Shown piece by piece: positions 20,478 to 29,739 of a stretch of 64,000 nucleotides of DNA (positions are counted from its first letter, which is position 1; each line of letters opens with the position of its first letter). Under the pieces are notes generated by a model. That model worked only from the letters and a program-made list of their open reading frames with translations. It made no database searches and was not told the origin of the DNA. Source of the DNA: Actinomadura soli (GTDB taxonomy: Bacteria; Actinomycetota; Actinomycetes; Streptosporangiales; Streptosporangiaceae). A program made the translations under genes and the position numbers. Where the stretch lies: NCBI RefSeq assembly GCF_005889715.1, contig NZ_VCKW01000004.1:1-64000 (forward strand), written 5' to 3'.

Positions 20478-21425
20478 TCACCTCCGGTTCTCGGTCATCG
20501 CGAGGTACGCCGATTCGAGCGCGCTCCCGGCCGGCGCGAGGCCGGTGACGGGGACGTCCGCGGCGACCAGCTCGGCCAGCAGCGCGGCGGCCCCGACCTC
20601 GGTGAGCGGGCCGACCTCGGCGCCGCCCGGCAGGTCGGCGGTTGCTTCCAGGCCCGCCTGCCCGTCGAGGACGCGGGCGAGCGTCGTGGTCAGCAGCCCG
20701 GGGTCGAGCGACCTCAGCCTCCACCGGACGCGCGCCTCCGCGCCGGTGAGGTCCGCCATGGCGTGGTCGCCGGCCGTCCGCCCGTTGTCGACCAGGACGA
20801 CCCTGTCGGCGATCTCCTCCAGCTCGCTGAGGATGTGGCTCGACACCAGGATCGCGGCGCCGTCCGCCGCCAGGGAGCGCAGCAGGTCGCGCAGCTCGAT
20901 CCGGGAGCGGGGGTCGAGGCCGGACGCGGGCTCGTCCAGCAGCAGGACGCGGGGGCGGTGCACCAGCGCGCGGGCCATCCCGAGCCGCTGCTTCTGCCCG
21001 CGCGACAGCGCGTGGACGGGCTGGCCGAGCCGGTCCTCCAGGTGGACGAGGCTGAGCAGCGCCCTGACCCGGCGCGGGCGCTCCTGCTTGGGCAGCCCGT
21101 AGGCGTCGGCGAAGAACGCCAGGTACTCGTCCACGGTGAGCTGGTCGTACACGCCGAACGTGTCCGGCATCCAGCCGAGCGCGTCGCGCGCCTCGGCGGG
21201 GCTCTGCCGCACGTCGTGCCCCGCGATCCGCACCAGGCCGGCGTCGGGCGCCAGCAGGGTCGCGAGGATGAGCAGCAGCGTCGTCTTGCCCGCGCCGTTC
21301 GGCCCGACCAGCGCCGTGACCTGCCCGTAAGGGACCGTGATGTCGAGCCCGCCAAGGGCCTGCACGGAGCCGAAGCTCCGCGTCACGCCGCGCGCCTCGA
21401 CCCCGAACTCGCCGCGTCCTGCCAC
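20478..21425 (-). CDS. ABC exporter ATP-binding protein
   Basis: A 315-aa ATPase with Walker A GPNGAGKTT (about 41-49), signature LSRGQKQR, Walker B VLLLDEP and switch His in VSSHIL. The C-terminal 100 residues form the extra domain common in ABC-2 export ATPases. GTG start. Confidence 0.93.
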   Translation of the reverse strand: MAGRGEFGVEARGVTRSFGSVQALGGLDITVPYGQVTALVGPNGAGKTTLLLILATLLAPDAGLVRIAGHDVRQSPAEARDALGWMPDTFGVYDQLTVDEYLAFFADAYGLPKQERPRRVRALLSLVHLEDRLGQPVHALSRGQKQRLGMARALVHRPRVLLLDEPASGLDPRSRIELRDLLRSLAADGAAILVSSHILSELEEIADRVVLVDNGRTAGDHAMADLTGAEARVRWRLRSLDPGLLTTTLARVLDGQAGLEATADLPGGAEVGPLTEVGAAALLAELVAADVPVTGLAPAGSALESAYLAMTENRR

Positions 21426-21525
21426 AGGTCACCCTCCCGGCCCCGGCCCGTCCCGATCTTCGTGGGACGCGACCCGGCGGCGGACGGTTCCGGGCGATCG
21501 GCGCTGTTCGCCCGGTTTTCGCCCG

Positions 21526-23400
21526 CTACTCGACCGTGACGGACTTGGCGAGGTTGCGCGGCTGGTCGACGTCGTGGCCCTTCGCCGTGGCCAGCTCGCA
21601 CGCGAACACCTGCAGCGGGACGGTCGTGACCAGCGGCTGCAGCAGCGTCGGGACGGCCGGGACGCCGATCAGCGTGTCGGCGTACGGCACGACCGACTCG
21701 TCGCCGTCCTCGGCGATCACGATCGTCCGGGCGCCGCGGGCCCGGATCTCCTGGATGTTCGACACGATCTTGTCGTGCAGGACGTCCCGCGCCCGCGGCG
21801 GCACGATCACCACGACCGGCAGGCCCTCCTCGATCAGCGCGATCGGGCCGTGCTTCAGCTCGCCCGCCGCGAAGCCCTCCGCGTGCATGTACGCGAGCTC
21901 CTTGAGCTTCAGCGCGCCCTCCAGCGCGACCGGGAAGCCGACGTGGCGGCCGAGGAACAGCACGCACCGCTCGCCCGCCAGCGACCGGGCCAGCTCCCGG
22001 ACGGGCTCCATCGTCTCCAGGACCTTCGCGACCTTCTCCGGCATCCGCTCCAGGAGCTGCACCATCGCGAACACCTCGTCGCCCCACTTGGTGCCGCGCA
22101 CCTGCGCGATGTAGAGGGCGATGAGGTAGACGGCGACGAGCTGCGTGAGGAACGCCTTCGTGGACGCGACCGCGATCTCCGGCCCCGCGTGCGTGTACAG
22201 GACGCCGTCGCACTCGCGCGGCAGCGTCGACCCGTTGACGTTGCAGATGCCGAGCAGCTTCGCCTTCTGCTCCCGGGCGTGCCGGACGGCCATCAGCGCG
22301 TCCATCGTCTCGCCCGACTGGGAGATCGCGATGACCAGCGTCGCCGGGGACAGGATCGGGTCGCGGTAGCGGAACTCGCTGGCCAGCTCCACCTCGCACG
22401 GCAGCCCGGCCCAGTGCTCGATGGCGTACTTGGCGATCAGCCCGGCGTGGTAGGACGTCCCGCACGCCACGATGATGATCTTGTCGACCTCGCGGAGCTC
22501 GCGGTCGGGGATGCGCATCTCGTCCAGGCGGAGGCGGCCGTCCGCGCCGATCCGGCCGAGCAGGGTGTCGGCGACCGCCCGCGGCTGCTCGGCGATCTCC
22601 TTGAGCATGAAGTAGTCGTAACCGCCTTTTTCCGCGGCCGACACGTCCCAGTCGACGTGGTACTCCTGCACCTCGGCGGGACGCCCCTCGAAGTCGGTGA
22701 TCGTCACCCCGCCGGCGCGCAGCTCGACGACCTGGTCCTGGCCGAGCTCGATCGCGTCGCGGGTGTGCGCGATGAACGCGGCGACGTCGCTCGCGAGGAA
22801 GTTCTCCCCCTCCCCGACCCCGACGACCAGCGGCGAGTTCCGGCGCGCGCCGACGACCAGGTCCGGGTCGCCGGTGTGCATCGCGACCAGCGTGAACGCG
22901 CCGTCCAGGCGGCGGCAGACGCGGCGCATCGCCTCGGCGAGCCCGCCGCCCGCACCGCCGGTCCCGGCGAGGCCGCCGACCGCCTTCAGCTCGTCCTCCA
23001 GCAGGTGCGCGACGGCCTCGGTGTCGGTGTCGGAGGCGAGCCCGTGCCCGCTGTCCTCCAGCTCGGCCCGCAGCTCGGCGAAGTTCTCGATGATCCCGTT
23101 GTGGATCACCGCGACGGCGCCGGTGCAGTCGACGTGCGGGTGCGCGTTCCGGTCGTTCGGCGGGCCGTGCGTCGCCCACCGCGTGTGCCCCATCCCGAGC
23201 GTCCCGGCGGGCGGCGGCTCCTCGGCGAGGGCGCCCCGGAGGTTCACGAGCTTGCCCGCGCGCTTCGCCGTCGCCAGCTTCCCGTCGGCCAGCACGGCCA
23301 CCCCGGCCGAGTCGTAGCCGCGGTACTCCAGCCGCGCCAGGCCCTCCACGACCACGTCGAGCGCCGGCCGGCCACCTACGTACCCCACGATTCCGCACAT
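21526..23400 (-). CDS. glmS: Glutamine-fructose-6-phosphate aminotransferase
   Basis: A 624-aa enzyme that makes glucosamine-6-phosphate, the first step to UDP-GlcNAc. Cys2 (MCGIVGYVGG) is the glutaminase nucleophile. Two SIS isomerase domains follow (about 300-430 and 470-600; ISQSGETMDAL), ending in KSVTVE. A Gly-rich insertion (GLAGTGGAGGGLAE) lies in the glutaminase half. glmM, two steps on, is 13 kb away in this window. Confidence 0.97.
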   Translation of the reverse strand: MCGIVGYVGGRPALDVVVEGLARLEYRGYDSAGVAVLADGKLATAKRAGKLVNLRGALAEEPPPAGTLGMGHTRWATHGPPNDRNAHPHVDCTGAVAVIHNGIIENFAELRAELEDSGHGLASDTDTEAVAHLLEDELKAVGGLAGTGGAGGGLAEAMRRVCRRLDGAFTLVAMHTGDPDLVVGARRNSPLVVGVGEGENFLASDVAAFIAHTRDAIELGQDQVVELRAGGVTITDFEGRPAEVQEYHVDWDVSAAEKGGYDYFMLKEIAEQPRAVADTLLGRIGADGRLRLDEMRIPDRELREVDKIIIVACGTSYHAGLIAKYAIEHWAGLPCEVELASEFRYRDPILSPATLVIAISQSGETMDALMAVRHAREQKAKLLGICNVNGSTLPRECDGVLYTHAGPEIAVASTKAFLTQLVAVYLIALYIAQVRGTKWGDEVFAMVQLLERMPEKVAKVLETMEPVRELARSLAGERCVLFLGRHVGFPVALEGALKLKELAYMHAEGFAAGELKHGPIALIEEGLPVVVIVPPRARDVLHDKIVSNIQEIRARGARTIVIAEDGDESVVPYADTLIGVPAVPTLLQPLVTTVPLQVFACELATAKGHDVDQPRNLAKSVTVE

Positions 23401-23523
23401 GGCGGCAACTCTATTCGGTGCCCCGACCAGGGCCTACCGCAAGTGACGTAGTCGGGTGACGCTGACGTGGACGACCGGTGAAAACGCCGTGACCGGCTTG
23501 GCCCCCCGGTTACTGTTTCAGCC

Positions 23524-24465
23524 ATGACGACCGGATGGGACAGCGTGCCGAGCCCCTACGTGCAACTTTCCCGGGATGCCTGGCGGGGCCTGCGCGAGAG
23601 CACGCCGCTGCCCCTGACGCCCGGCGAGCTGGACGCGCTGCGCGGCCTCAAGGACCCGATCGACATCGCGGAGGTCGAGGAGGTGTATCTGCCGCTGTCG
23701 CGGTTACTGAACCTCTTCTTCCTGTCGGACGGGCGGCTCCGCGACACCGTCAGCGGCTTCCTCGGCGGCGGGGTGGAGCCCACCCCGTTCATCATCGGCA
23801 TCGCGGGGAGCGTCGCCGCCGGCAAGTCCACGATCTCCCGGCTGCTGCGGACGCTGCTCGCCCGGTGGCCGGAGCATCCGACCGTGGAGCTGGTCACCAC
23901 CGACAGCTTCCTCTACCCGAACGCCGTCCTGTCCGAGCGCGGGATCATGGACCGCAAGGGCTTCCCCGAGTCCTACGACCGGCGCGCCCTCGTCCGGTTC
24001 GTGTCGTCGATCAAGTCGGGCGCGGAGGAGGCGTCGATCCCGGTGTACTCGCACCTGGAGTACGACATCGTCCCGGGCGCGGCGCAGACCGTCCGGCGGC
24101 CCGACATCCTGATCGTCGAGGGGCTGAACGTCCTGCAGGCACCGCCGCCCGGCGCGCTCGGGGTGTCCGACTTCTTCGACTTCTCCATCTACGTGGACGC
24201 CCGCGTCGAGGACATCCGGCAGTGGTACATCGACCGGCTGTTCGCGCTGCGCCGCACCGCGTTCACCAACCCGCGCTCCTATTTCCACAAGTACGCGAGC
24301 GAGCTGGACGAGGACGAGACCGCCGCCTTCGCCCAGCGCGTCTGGCGGGACGTCAACGAGATCAACCTCGTCTCCAACATCCTCCCGACCCGCGCCCGCG
24401 CCACCCTCGTCCTCCACAAGGACCGCGACCACGCCGTCCAGCGCGTCCGGCTGCGCCGCATCTGA
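23524..24465 (+). CDS. coaA: Type I pantothenate kinase
   Basis: A 313-aa enzyme that phosphorylates pantothenate in the first step of CoA synthesis. Walker A is GSVAAGKST (Lys101). [15 protein letters not shown] and [11 protein letters not shown] are all typical of the bacterial type I enzyme. Divergent from glmS across 123 bp. Confidence 0.97.
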   Translation: MTTGWDSVPSPYVQLSRDAWRGLRESTPLPLTPGELDALRGLKDPIDIAEVEEVYLPLSRLLNLFFLSDGRLRDTVSGFLGGGVEPTPFIIGIAGSVAAGKSTISRLLRTLLARWPEHPTVELVTTDSFLYPNAVLSERGIMDRKGFPESYDRRALVRFVSSIKSGAEEASIPVYSHLEYDIVPGAAQTVRRPDILIVEGLNVLQAPPPGALGVSDFFDFSIYVDARVEDIRQWYIDRLFALRRTAFTNPRSYFHKYASELDEDETAAFAQRVWRDVNEINLVSNILPTRARATLVLHKDRDHAVQRVRLRRI

Positions 24466-24570
24466 CGCGAGCGCCGTAAGTGACCGAAGCCCTACCCCGC
24501 CTTTGCGCTACCGGTACGCCCATCGGGAGGCACCGCCTGCGAACGCTGGTCACCCAGAGGAAGGCACGGC

Positions 24571-25477
24571 ATGGGAGGGCGAGGCGCGGACGAGGACCCC
24601 CGGGCCGGGCTGGACGGTGAGAGGGCCGAGCAGCTGGAGGCGGAGCTCACCGACGATCGGTACCGGGAGGAGCTGCGCCGCACGCACCGGCTCGGCCTTC
24701 CCCCGGCGGACTCCATCCAGGACAGGGAGCCGGCGTCCACCTTCCAGCGCGGCGAGGTGCCGCACTTCTCCGGCATCAGCACGTTCCTGAAGGCGCCGTA
24801 CCTGGAGGACGTCACCAAGGTCGGCGAGCACGAGGTCGCCGTGGTGGGCGCGCCGCTCGACACCGGCACCACCTACCGTCCCGGACATCCACTTCGACCG
24901 GCACCTGGACACCCAGAAGCGCGACCTCGACGAGCGCATGCACACCACACCCTGGTACTGGGCCGCGCACGAGCACCACTTCGACCTGGGCAACCTCGTG
25001 CAGATCGGGATCGGCGGGTGGCAGGTCCCGCGGCCCGGCGTCGCCCCCGTCCGCGACGGCGGCTCGCTGGTGATGACCGTGGAGGACGTCGAGCGCCTCG
25101 GTCTGGACAAGACCGCCGACCTCGCCCTGGAGGTCGCCTGGAGCGGCGGCGCCGAAGGCGTGTACCTGTCGTTCGACATCGACGCCGTCGACCCCGGGTT
25201 CGCGCCCGGGACGGGCTGGCCGGAGCCCGGCGGCCTCTACCCGCGCGAGCTGCTGAAGCTCGTCCGCCGGTTCGCCGCCGAGGGGCTGCTCGGCATGGAG
25301 CTCGTCGAGGTCTCGCCGCCCTACGACCAGTCGGACGTGACGAGCCTGCTCGGCGTGCGGCTGATCTGCGAGGTCCTGGCGTCGTCGGTGGCGGCGGGCA
25401 GGCTCGGCCGGGACCGCTCCGGCACGCCGCAGACCGCCCGCGCGGAGCGGCGGGCCGCGGCGCGGGGCGGGCGCTAG
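24571..25477 (+). pseudogene. Ureohydrolase (agmatinase / guanidine-hydrolase-like) with internal deletion and frameshift
   Basis: The first 105 or so codons (24571 to about 24883) read as the N-terminal part of an agmatinase-family enzyme, ending GAPLDTGTTYRPG. The sequence then jumps in a different frame (+1) to IHFDRHLDTQKRDLDERMH and continues to the end at 25477 (FDIDAVDPGFAPGTGWPEPGG, ELVEVSPPYDQSDVTSLLG). By family comparison about 70-75 residues are missing, including the GGDHS metal-binding motif. Both halves keep good codon use. The enzyme should be inactive. The DERMHTTPW and IGIGGWQVPR segments suit the agmatinase subgroup that includes Ni-dependent guanidine hydrolase, but the substrate cannot be fixed. 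Confidence 0.85.
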
Positions 25478-26865
25478 CGGCGGTCCCAGGGGCCGGTGAC
25501 GGCGAAGGTGGTGCCGGGTTCGTAGACGTTGACGAACATGGTCGTCCGGCGGTCGCGGGAGAACGTGACGCCCGCGAACTCGCCCCATTCGGGCTTGCCC
25601 TCCCTGCCGATGTTCTGCCTGTTCCGGGCCATCGGATACACCGTGCGGCGGCGGGTCACGCCGTAGACGTGCTGCGCGCCGCCGCCGTCCTCGCACACCA
25701 TCAGGCCGCCCTCCGGCGCGATGCAGATGTTGTCCGGCGACTCGCCCGGCGCCTCCACATCGGCGTCCGGGCCGAACACGATCACCAGGGTGAGGCGGCG
25801 CCGGGACGGCTCGTACGACCACACCTGCCCGAAGTGGTCGGCGCCCGACCCGTCCTTCGTGCGGGCGTAGCTCGACACGAAGTAGACGCGGTCGCCGCCC
25901 CAGTAGCAGCCCTCCAGCTTCTGCGCGTGCGTGATGCCGCCGGTGCCGAAGTCCTGGAACCGGATGGGCGTCTCCCTGGCGAGCGGATCGGGCACGGGCA
26001 GCCACTCGACGCGCTCGAACACGGTGCCCGGCTTCCGCACCACCGACAGGTCGGGGACGTCGGGGACGCGCAGCGCCTCAAGCCGTCCGCCCGCCCGCAG
26101 GCTCCCGGCCCCGCCCTTCGGCTTCTCCGGCAGGAACCGGTAGAACAGCCCGAACGGCTTCTCGAACGCGTCCTCGGTCTCGTACACGGCGCCGTCGCGG
26201 GGGTCGACGGCGATGGCCTCGTGCTGGAACCGTCCCATCGCGGTCAGGGGTTCCGGGACGGTCCCGTCCCGCCGGTACGGGTCGACCTCGAAGATGAACC
26301 CGTGGTCCTTGGTGTAGCCGCCGGTGCCCGCCTTGTCCTCGGTCTCCTCGCAGGTCAGCCAGGTATGCCAGGGGGTGGGGCCGCCGGCGCAGTTCACCGC
26401 CGTCCCGGCGATGGCGACGCGTTCGGTGCGCACCCGTCCGGCGCGGTCGACCTCCAGCGCCGTGCAGCCGCCGAGGGCCCCGGGGTCGTAGGTGAGGCCC
26501 TTGGCCGGCGGCACCCGGTGCTCGGCGTCCGGCCGGTTCTCATGGTTGCGGACGAGCCACGTGCCGCCCGCCGGCCTGGGGAACGCCGCCATGCCGTCGC
26601 AGTGGCTCGGCACCGGCCCCTCCCCCGACCGCAGCGGCTCGCCCTCGCGGGACAGGACGGTGTACCGGAAGCCGCGCGGCAGGTCCAGCACGCCTTTCGG
26701 GTCGGGCACCAGCGGCCCGTACCCGTCGCGGCCGCCGATCGGCACGGCGGCGTCCGCGTCCCCCGCGAACAGTTGCTCGACGGCCCCGCTGAAGGCGATC
26801 CCCGCCCCCACCGCGCCCGTCCCGGCCAGGAGCCGACGGCGCGAGACTGACCCCGACGCTGGCAC
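25474..26865 (-). CDS. PhoX-like protein (DUF839), Tat-exported
   Basis: A 463-aa protein starting at a GTG (26865) that follows GGAGGG. The N-terminus carries a Tat motif (SRRRLLAG) and a hydrophobic stretch, so export folded with cofactor is likely. The body is a beta-propeller of the PhoX/DUF839 family (LVRNHENR, CEETEDKAG, GRFQHEAIAVDP, SPDNICIAPEGGLMVCEDG). Family members are calcium/iron-dependent phosphatases; activity here is inferred. It overlaps the ureohydrolase remnant tail-to-tail by 4 bp. Confidence 0.88.
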   Translation of the reverse strand: MPASGSVSRRRLLAGTGAVGAGIAFSGAVEQLFAGDADAAVPIGGRDGYGPLVPDPKGVLDLPRGFRYTVLSREGEPLRSGEGPVPSHCDGMAAFPRPAGGTWLVRNHENRPDAEHRVPPAKGLTYDPGALGGCTALEVDRAGRVRTERVAIAGTAVNCAGGPTPWHTWLTCEETEDKAGTGGYTKDHGFIFEVDPYRRDGTVPEPLTAMGRFQHEAIAVDPRDGAVYETEDAFEKPFGLFYRFLPEKPKGGAGSLRAGGRLEALRVPDVPDLSVVRKPGTVFERVEWLPVPDPLARETPIRFQDFGTGGITHAQKLEGCYWGGDRVYFVSSYARTKDGSGADHFGQVWSYEPSRRRLTLVIVFGPDADVEAPGESPDNICIAPEGGLMVCEDGGGAQHVYGVTRRRTVYPMARNRQNIGREGKPEWGEFAGVTFSRDRRTTMFVNVYEPGTTFAVTGPWDRR

Positions 26866-26951
26866 GGCACACTCCCTCCTGCACGATCTTCTGCACGATC
26901 GACCCCTCCAGCCCGTTGTAACACGTTCCTTCCGGGCGGGGCCGCCGCCCG

Positions 26952-27854
26952 TCAGGCGCGGCGGCTCGGTGCACTCCGGGATTTGACGTAGACGGCGAGG
27001 CTCCGGATGTTGTCGTGGCCGGACAGGCCCATGAGCATGGGGGCCGTCCAGCCGTCCTCGCCGAGGTGGGTCAGCCGGGAGTGGCGGAGCTGGTGGAGGG
27101 TGTAGCCGCGCCCGGCCGGGTCGATCCGCCGCGTCGCCCGCTTGAACAGGTACTCGGCGCGTTCGTAGGAGAGCCTGCCGCGGCCGGTCGCCGGGCACAG
27201 GTCGCAGGGCGCGGGCATCCGGGCCGGGGCGGGCCGCCGGTCAGCCAGGAAGAGCGGGCCGCGCGTGCGGTCACCGGTGAGGTCACGGAGCCAGCGGGAC
27301 GTGACGGCCTGCCAGCGCACCCAGCGGACGGTTCCATCCTTGACGACCCGGCCGCGGTGGTCGGCCAGGTCCAGGTCCTCGACGTTGAGGGAGAGCACCC
27401 AGTCCGCGCCGGCCGCGGACTCGTACAGCAGCCGCCAGAGCGTCCGCTCCCGTGGCGGGACGTCGGGGCTGCCGAGCAGGGCCGCGATGCCGTGCCGGTC
27501 GATGACACGGGCCCGGCCGCTCGGCTCGGGACGGCGTTCGATGCGGGCGGCCGGGTCGCCCATGTCCCAGCCGCGCCCGGCGGCCCAGGTGGTGAACGAC
27601 CGGAGCGCGGAGCGGTGCCGGTTCCAGGTCCGGGCGGCGACGCCGTCCCACGCCGCGGTGAACACGGCGGCGACGTGCTCGGCGGTCATCCGGCAGAGCG
27701 GGGTGTCGTCGCCGAACTCGCGGCGCAGCCAGCGCATCGTCTGGGCGTAGGACCGGATGGTGTCGACGTCCAGATCCCGGCGGGCCAGGAATTGCTCCGC
27801 CGCGGCCCCCAATGGGACCCCGGCAGAAATGATCATGTGTGCGAGCGGGGGCAC
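26952..27854 (-). CDS. Tyrosine recombinase with an altered catalytic arginine
   Basis: A 300-aa site-specific recombinase. An N-terminal SAM-like core-binding domain (about 12-95) is followed by the catalytic domain. His254 and Arg257 (LHQLRHS), His280 (LSGHDN) and nucleophile Tyr289 (LAVYVK) are present. At the position of the first catalytic Arg the sequence is ESAAGADWVLSLNVEDLDL, where relatives have AARAEEVL, so Gly149 replaces Arg. The GTG at 27854 follows GGAGG. Strand exchange is probably impaired. No att sites were identified; it may be the relic of an integrated element. Confidence 0.85.
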   Translation of the reverse strand: MPPLAHMIISAGVPLGAAAEQFLARRDLDVDTIRSYAQTMRWLRREFGDDTPLCRMTAEHVAAVFTAAWDGVAARTWNRHRSALRSFTTWAAGRGWDMGDPAARIERRPEPSGRARVIDRHGIAALLGSPDVPPRERTLWRLLYESAAGADWVLSLNVEDLDLADHRGRVVKDGTVRWVRWQAVTSRWLRDLTGDRTRGPLFLADRRPAPARMPAPCDLCPATGRGRLSYERAEYLFKRATRRIDPAGRGYTLHQLRHSRLTHLGEDGWTAPMLMGLSGHDNIRSLAVYVKSRSAPSRRA

Positions 27855-28341
27855 CGCCGACCTCCGAGCCGTTGATCGAACAAAGATATTCGCGGATCCG
27901 GGCGTGGATGTTCATTGCGGTGGTTCCGTCCATTGCGTCCGCCTCCTCGCCGGTTGCCGATGTTTTTTGCTCACTCCGGCGACCACGGTCGCCAGCCTTG
28001 AACCGTGCCCCTGCCCACCGCCACGGAAACCTCGACCGCCCAATAATGGCCTTTCAAGATCATCGGAGTCGGCGTCCCGAGTTAAGGCGCGGAATGTGAC
28101 AGGGAATTGGATGTTCCCTGTCACACGGCGCCGCCACCCGGCCATATTCTTCTGCCATGGGCATTACTTTGCCGTTCCCTGGTTCTCCACAATGGCGCCG
28201 ATGCGTAGCGTGAGCACCGATCGGCGGCCATGCAATTCGCCGTCCATTTGAAATCGCCACACCACGGCACCGCAGGCGAGCCGATCATCGGAGAGCGTCA
28301 CAAAGGCGCTCCATCGCCAACCTCAGCAGAAAGGCGAACTC
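27855..28341. other. Divergent intergenic region with a perfect inverted repeat
   Basis: About 490 bp between the recombinase and the cassette at 28342, with lower GC than its surroundings. No supported gene. It holds the 12-bp inverted repeat listed separately and presumably the cassette promoter. Confidence 0.5.
28095..28125. repeat. Perfect 12-bp inverted repeat
   Basis: TGTGACAGGGAA (28095-28106) and TTCCCTGTCACA (28114-28125), 7-nt spacer. About 215 bp upstream of the cassette. It could be an operator for a dimeric regulator, a terminator stem, or a recombination site. Confidence 0.9.
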
Positions 28342-29013
28342 ATGGCGAAGTACAGCCTGACCGTCGTCAACAACTCGGAGCTCTCGCAGGGCAACCCGCA
28401 TTTCGCGGTCATCGCGGAGCTGCCGGAGGCCCGCACCGGCAACGCCCTCAGCACCGCCTGGCTCGGCCAGGTGATCCATCCGGGGAACAGGTACACCTTC
28501 ACGTGGGACATCACGTGGGGGTTCGCGTGGTCCGCGAGCGGAACGGCCAAGGACTACCAATGGTCGGCGAACGGCGCCATCGAGGCCGATCCGACCTCGG
28601 CGTCGAAGTGCGCGGCGACGTTCGACTACACGCACGGGGACTTCCGGCTCGAACACACGACCCAGACCCCCGCGCCCAACCACGACCAGTTGTGGATCTA
28701 TGACACCGCCGCGATCCCGAAGCCGAGCGACCAGCCGAGCTCGGTCGGCGTCACCCTCAACGGCCTGCCCACCTGCGTGGTCGACGCGGGCCCCAACCTG
28801 GAGCACGTCTTCACCCTGCATCCCACCTACTACATCGTCGCCGGCGGCTACCAGCAGAGCCAGATGGTCGACGTGGCCACGCTCACGGAGATCGCGGTCC
28901 TCGCCTACGACACGGGCGTCGCTGCGCTGACCGCCACCCTGGACGCCCAGAACCAGTGGCACATCGCGCCCAGCGCCGCGCAGGACGTGGCCGCCGTCAA
29001 CGCCCAGGCATGA
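28342..29013 (+). CDS. RhiA-like protein of unknown function
   Basis: A 223-aa protein starting MAKYSLTVVNNSEL with AGAAAGG upstream. The beta-rich pattern (YSLTVVNNS, LSTAWLGQ, YTFTWDITWGFAWSASG, then repeated beta strands) recalls RhiA of rhizobia, a secreted or surface-related protein of unknown biochemistry. That link rests on recalled pattern only. There is no signal peptide and one Cys pair (about 91 and 148). First gene of the four-gene cassette. Confidence 0.6.
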   Translation: MAKYSLTVVNNSELSQGNPHFAVIAELPEARTGNALSTAWLGQVIHPGNRYTFTWDITWGFAWSASGTAKDYQWSANGAIEADPTSASKCAATFDYTHGDFRLEHTTQTPAPNHDQLWIYDTAAIPKPSDQPSSVGVTLNGLPTCVVDAGPNLEHVFTLHPTYYIVAGGYQQSQMVDVATLTEIAVLAYDTGVAALTATLDAQNQWHIAPSAAQDVAAVNAQA

Positions 29014-29273
29014 CGGGGCCCGGCCGGCCCTCCCACGGTCCCCGGCCGGCCGGCGCCCCCTTCCGTGCCCGGCACCTCCGCGGGACGGCCTGACAGGCGC
29101 CGCCCGCGCCCGCCGACTCCCCTTCCGAGGTGCCCGGCACGCCTCCCAGGGCCGCCAGGCCCACCGGTCCGGCACGGGCGGGAACCGGACCGGCGCCTGG
29201 CGGCCCCTCCCTCGCTCCCTCCGGAAATCCACCACCGAGCGGAACACGTATCTGGAAGAACAGGAGAAATCCA

Positions 29274-29675
29274 ATGGTGCAATTGCTGCAGGGCCGGCCG
29301 CGCATGCTCGACCGGACCAATAGAGGCGTCCGGAGGCAGATCGGCGATCAGGCCAGGGACATCCAGTTCGACGATCTCTGGCGGACGGGCGGAAACGTGG
29401 TTCCGCCCGGCGAGCACAATCCCGTCCGCATCGACAACCAGGGCGTCGGATTCGACGTCGTCGACAACGTTGGAAACAGCTATGGACGGGGCCAGCAGAT
29501 AGCGGCGAAAGGCGGGAACGCGACCTATGCGATCGTCGGCGTCGCGAACAGCCTCAACATTCCGGACGTGGCGCGGGACCGGCAGCGGGTCGACGCGCTC
29601 ATGGCGGCGGTGCGCAACGCGCTGAAGCTCAGCGCGAGCAGCGATCCCGGATGCGTCTACATCGTCGTGCCGTAG
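29274..29675 (+). CDS. Hypothetical protein of the protease cassette
   Basis: A 133-aa protein not recognised. ATG at 29274 follows AGGAGA with good spacing. It lacks a signal or membrane segment. The N-terminal half is Arg/Asp-rich (RGVRRQIGDQARDIQFDDLW), the C-terminal half is hydrophobic-alternating (NATYAIVGVANSL; GCVYIVVP) and looks alpha/beta. It lies 260 bp after the RhiA-like gene and 64 bp before the protease. Confidence 0.75.
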   Translation: MVQLLQGRPRMLDRTNRGVRRQIGDQARDIQFDDLWRTGGNVVPPGEHNPVRIDNQGVGFDVVDNVGNSYGRGQQIAAKGGNATYAIVGVANSLNIPDVARDRQRVDALMAAVRNALKLSASSDPGCVYIVVP

Positions 29676-29739
29676 CCCGGGAGAAACGCCGCCCATTTTC
29701 CGCTGCACCTATGAATTTTCTTGCTGAAGGAGTTTGGAC

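Noticed and set aside
24466-24570. Guanidine riboswitch upstream of the ureohydrolase remnant
   Set aside because: I looked for ykkC-type and mini-ykkC conserved segments and did not find them.
24884-26850. Continuation of the ureohydrolase N-terminal frame to 26850
   Set aside because: After the deletion junction this frame reads Arg/Pro/Gly-rich sequence antisense to the PhoX-like gene; the real continuation is in another frame.
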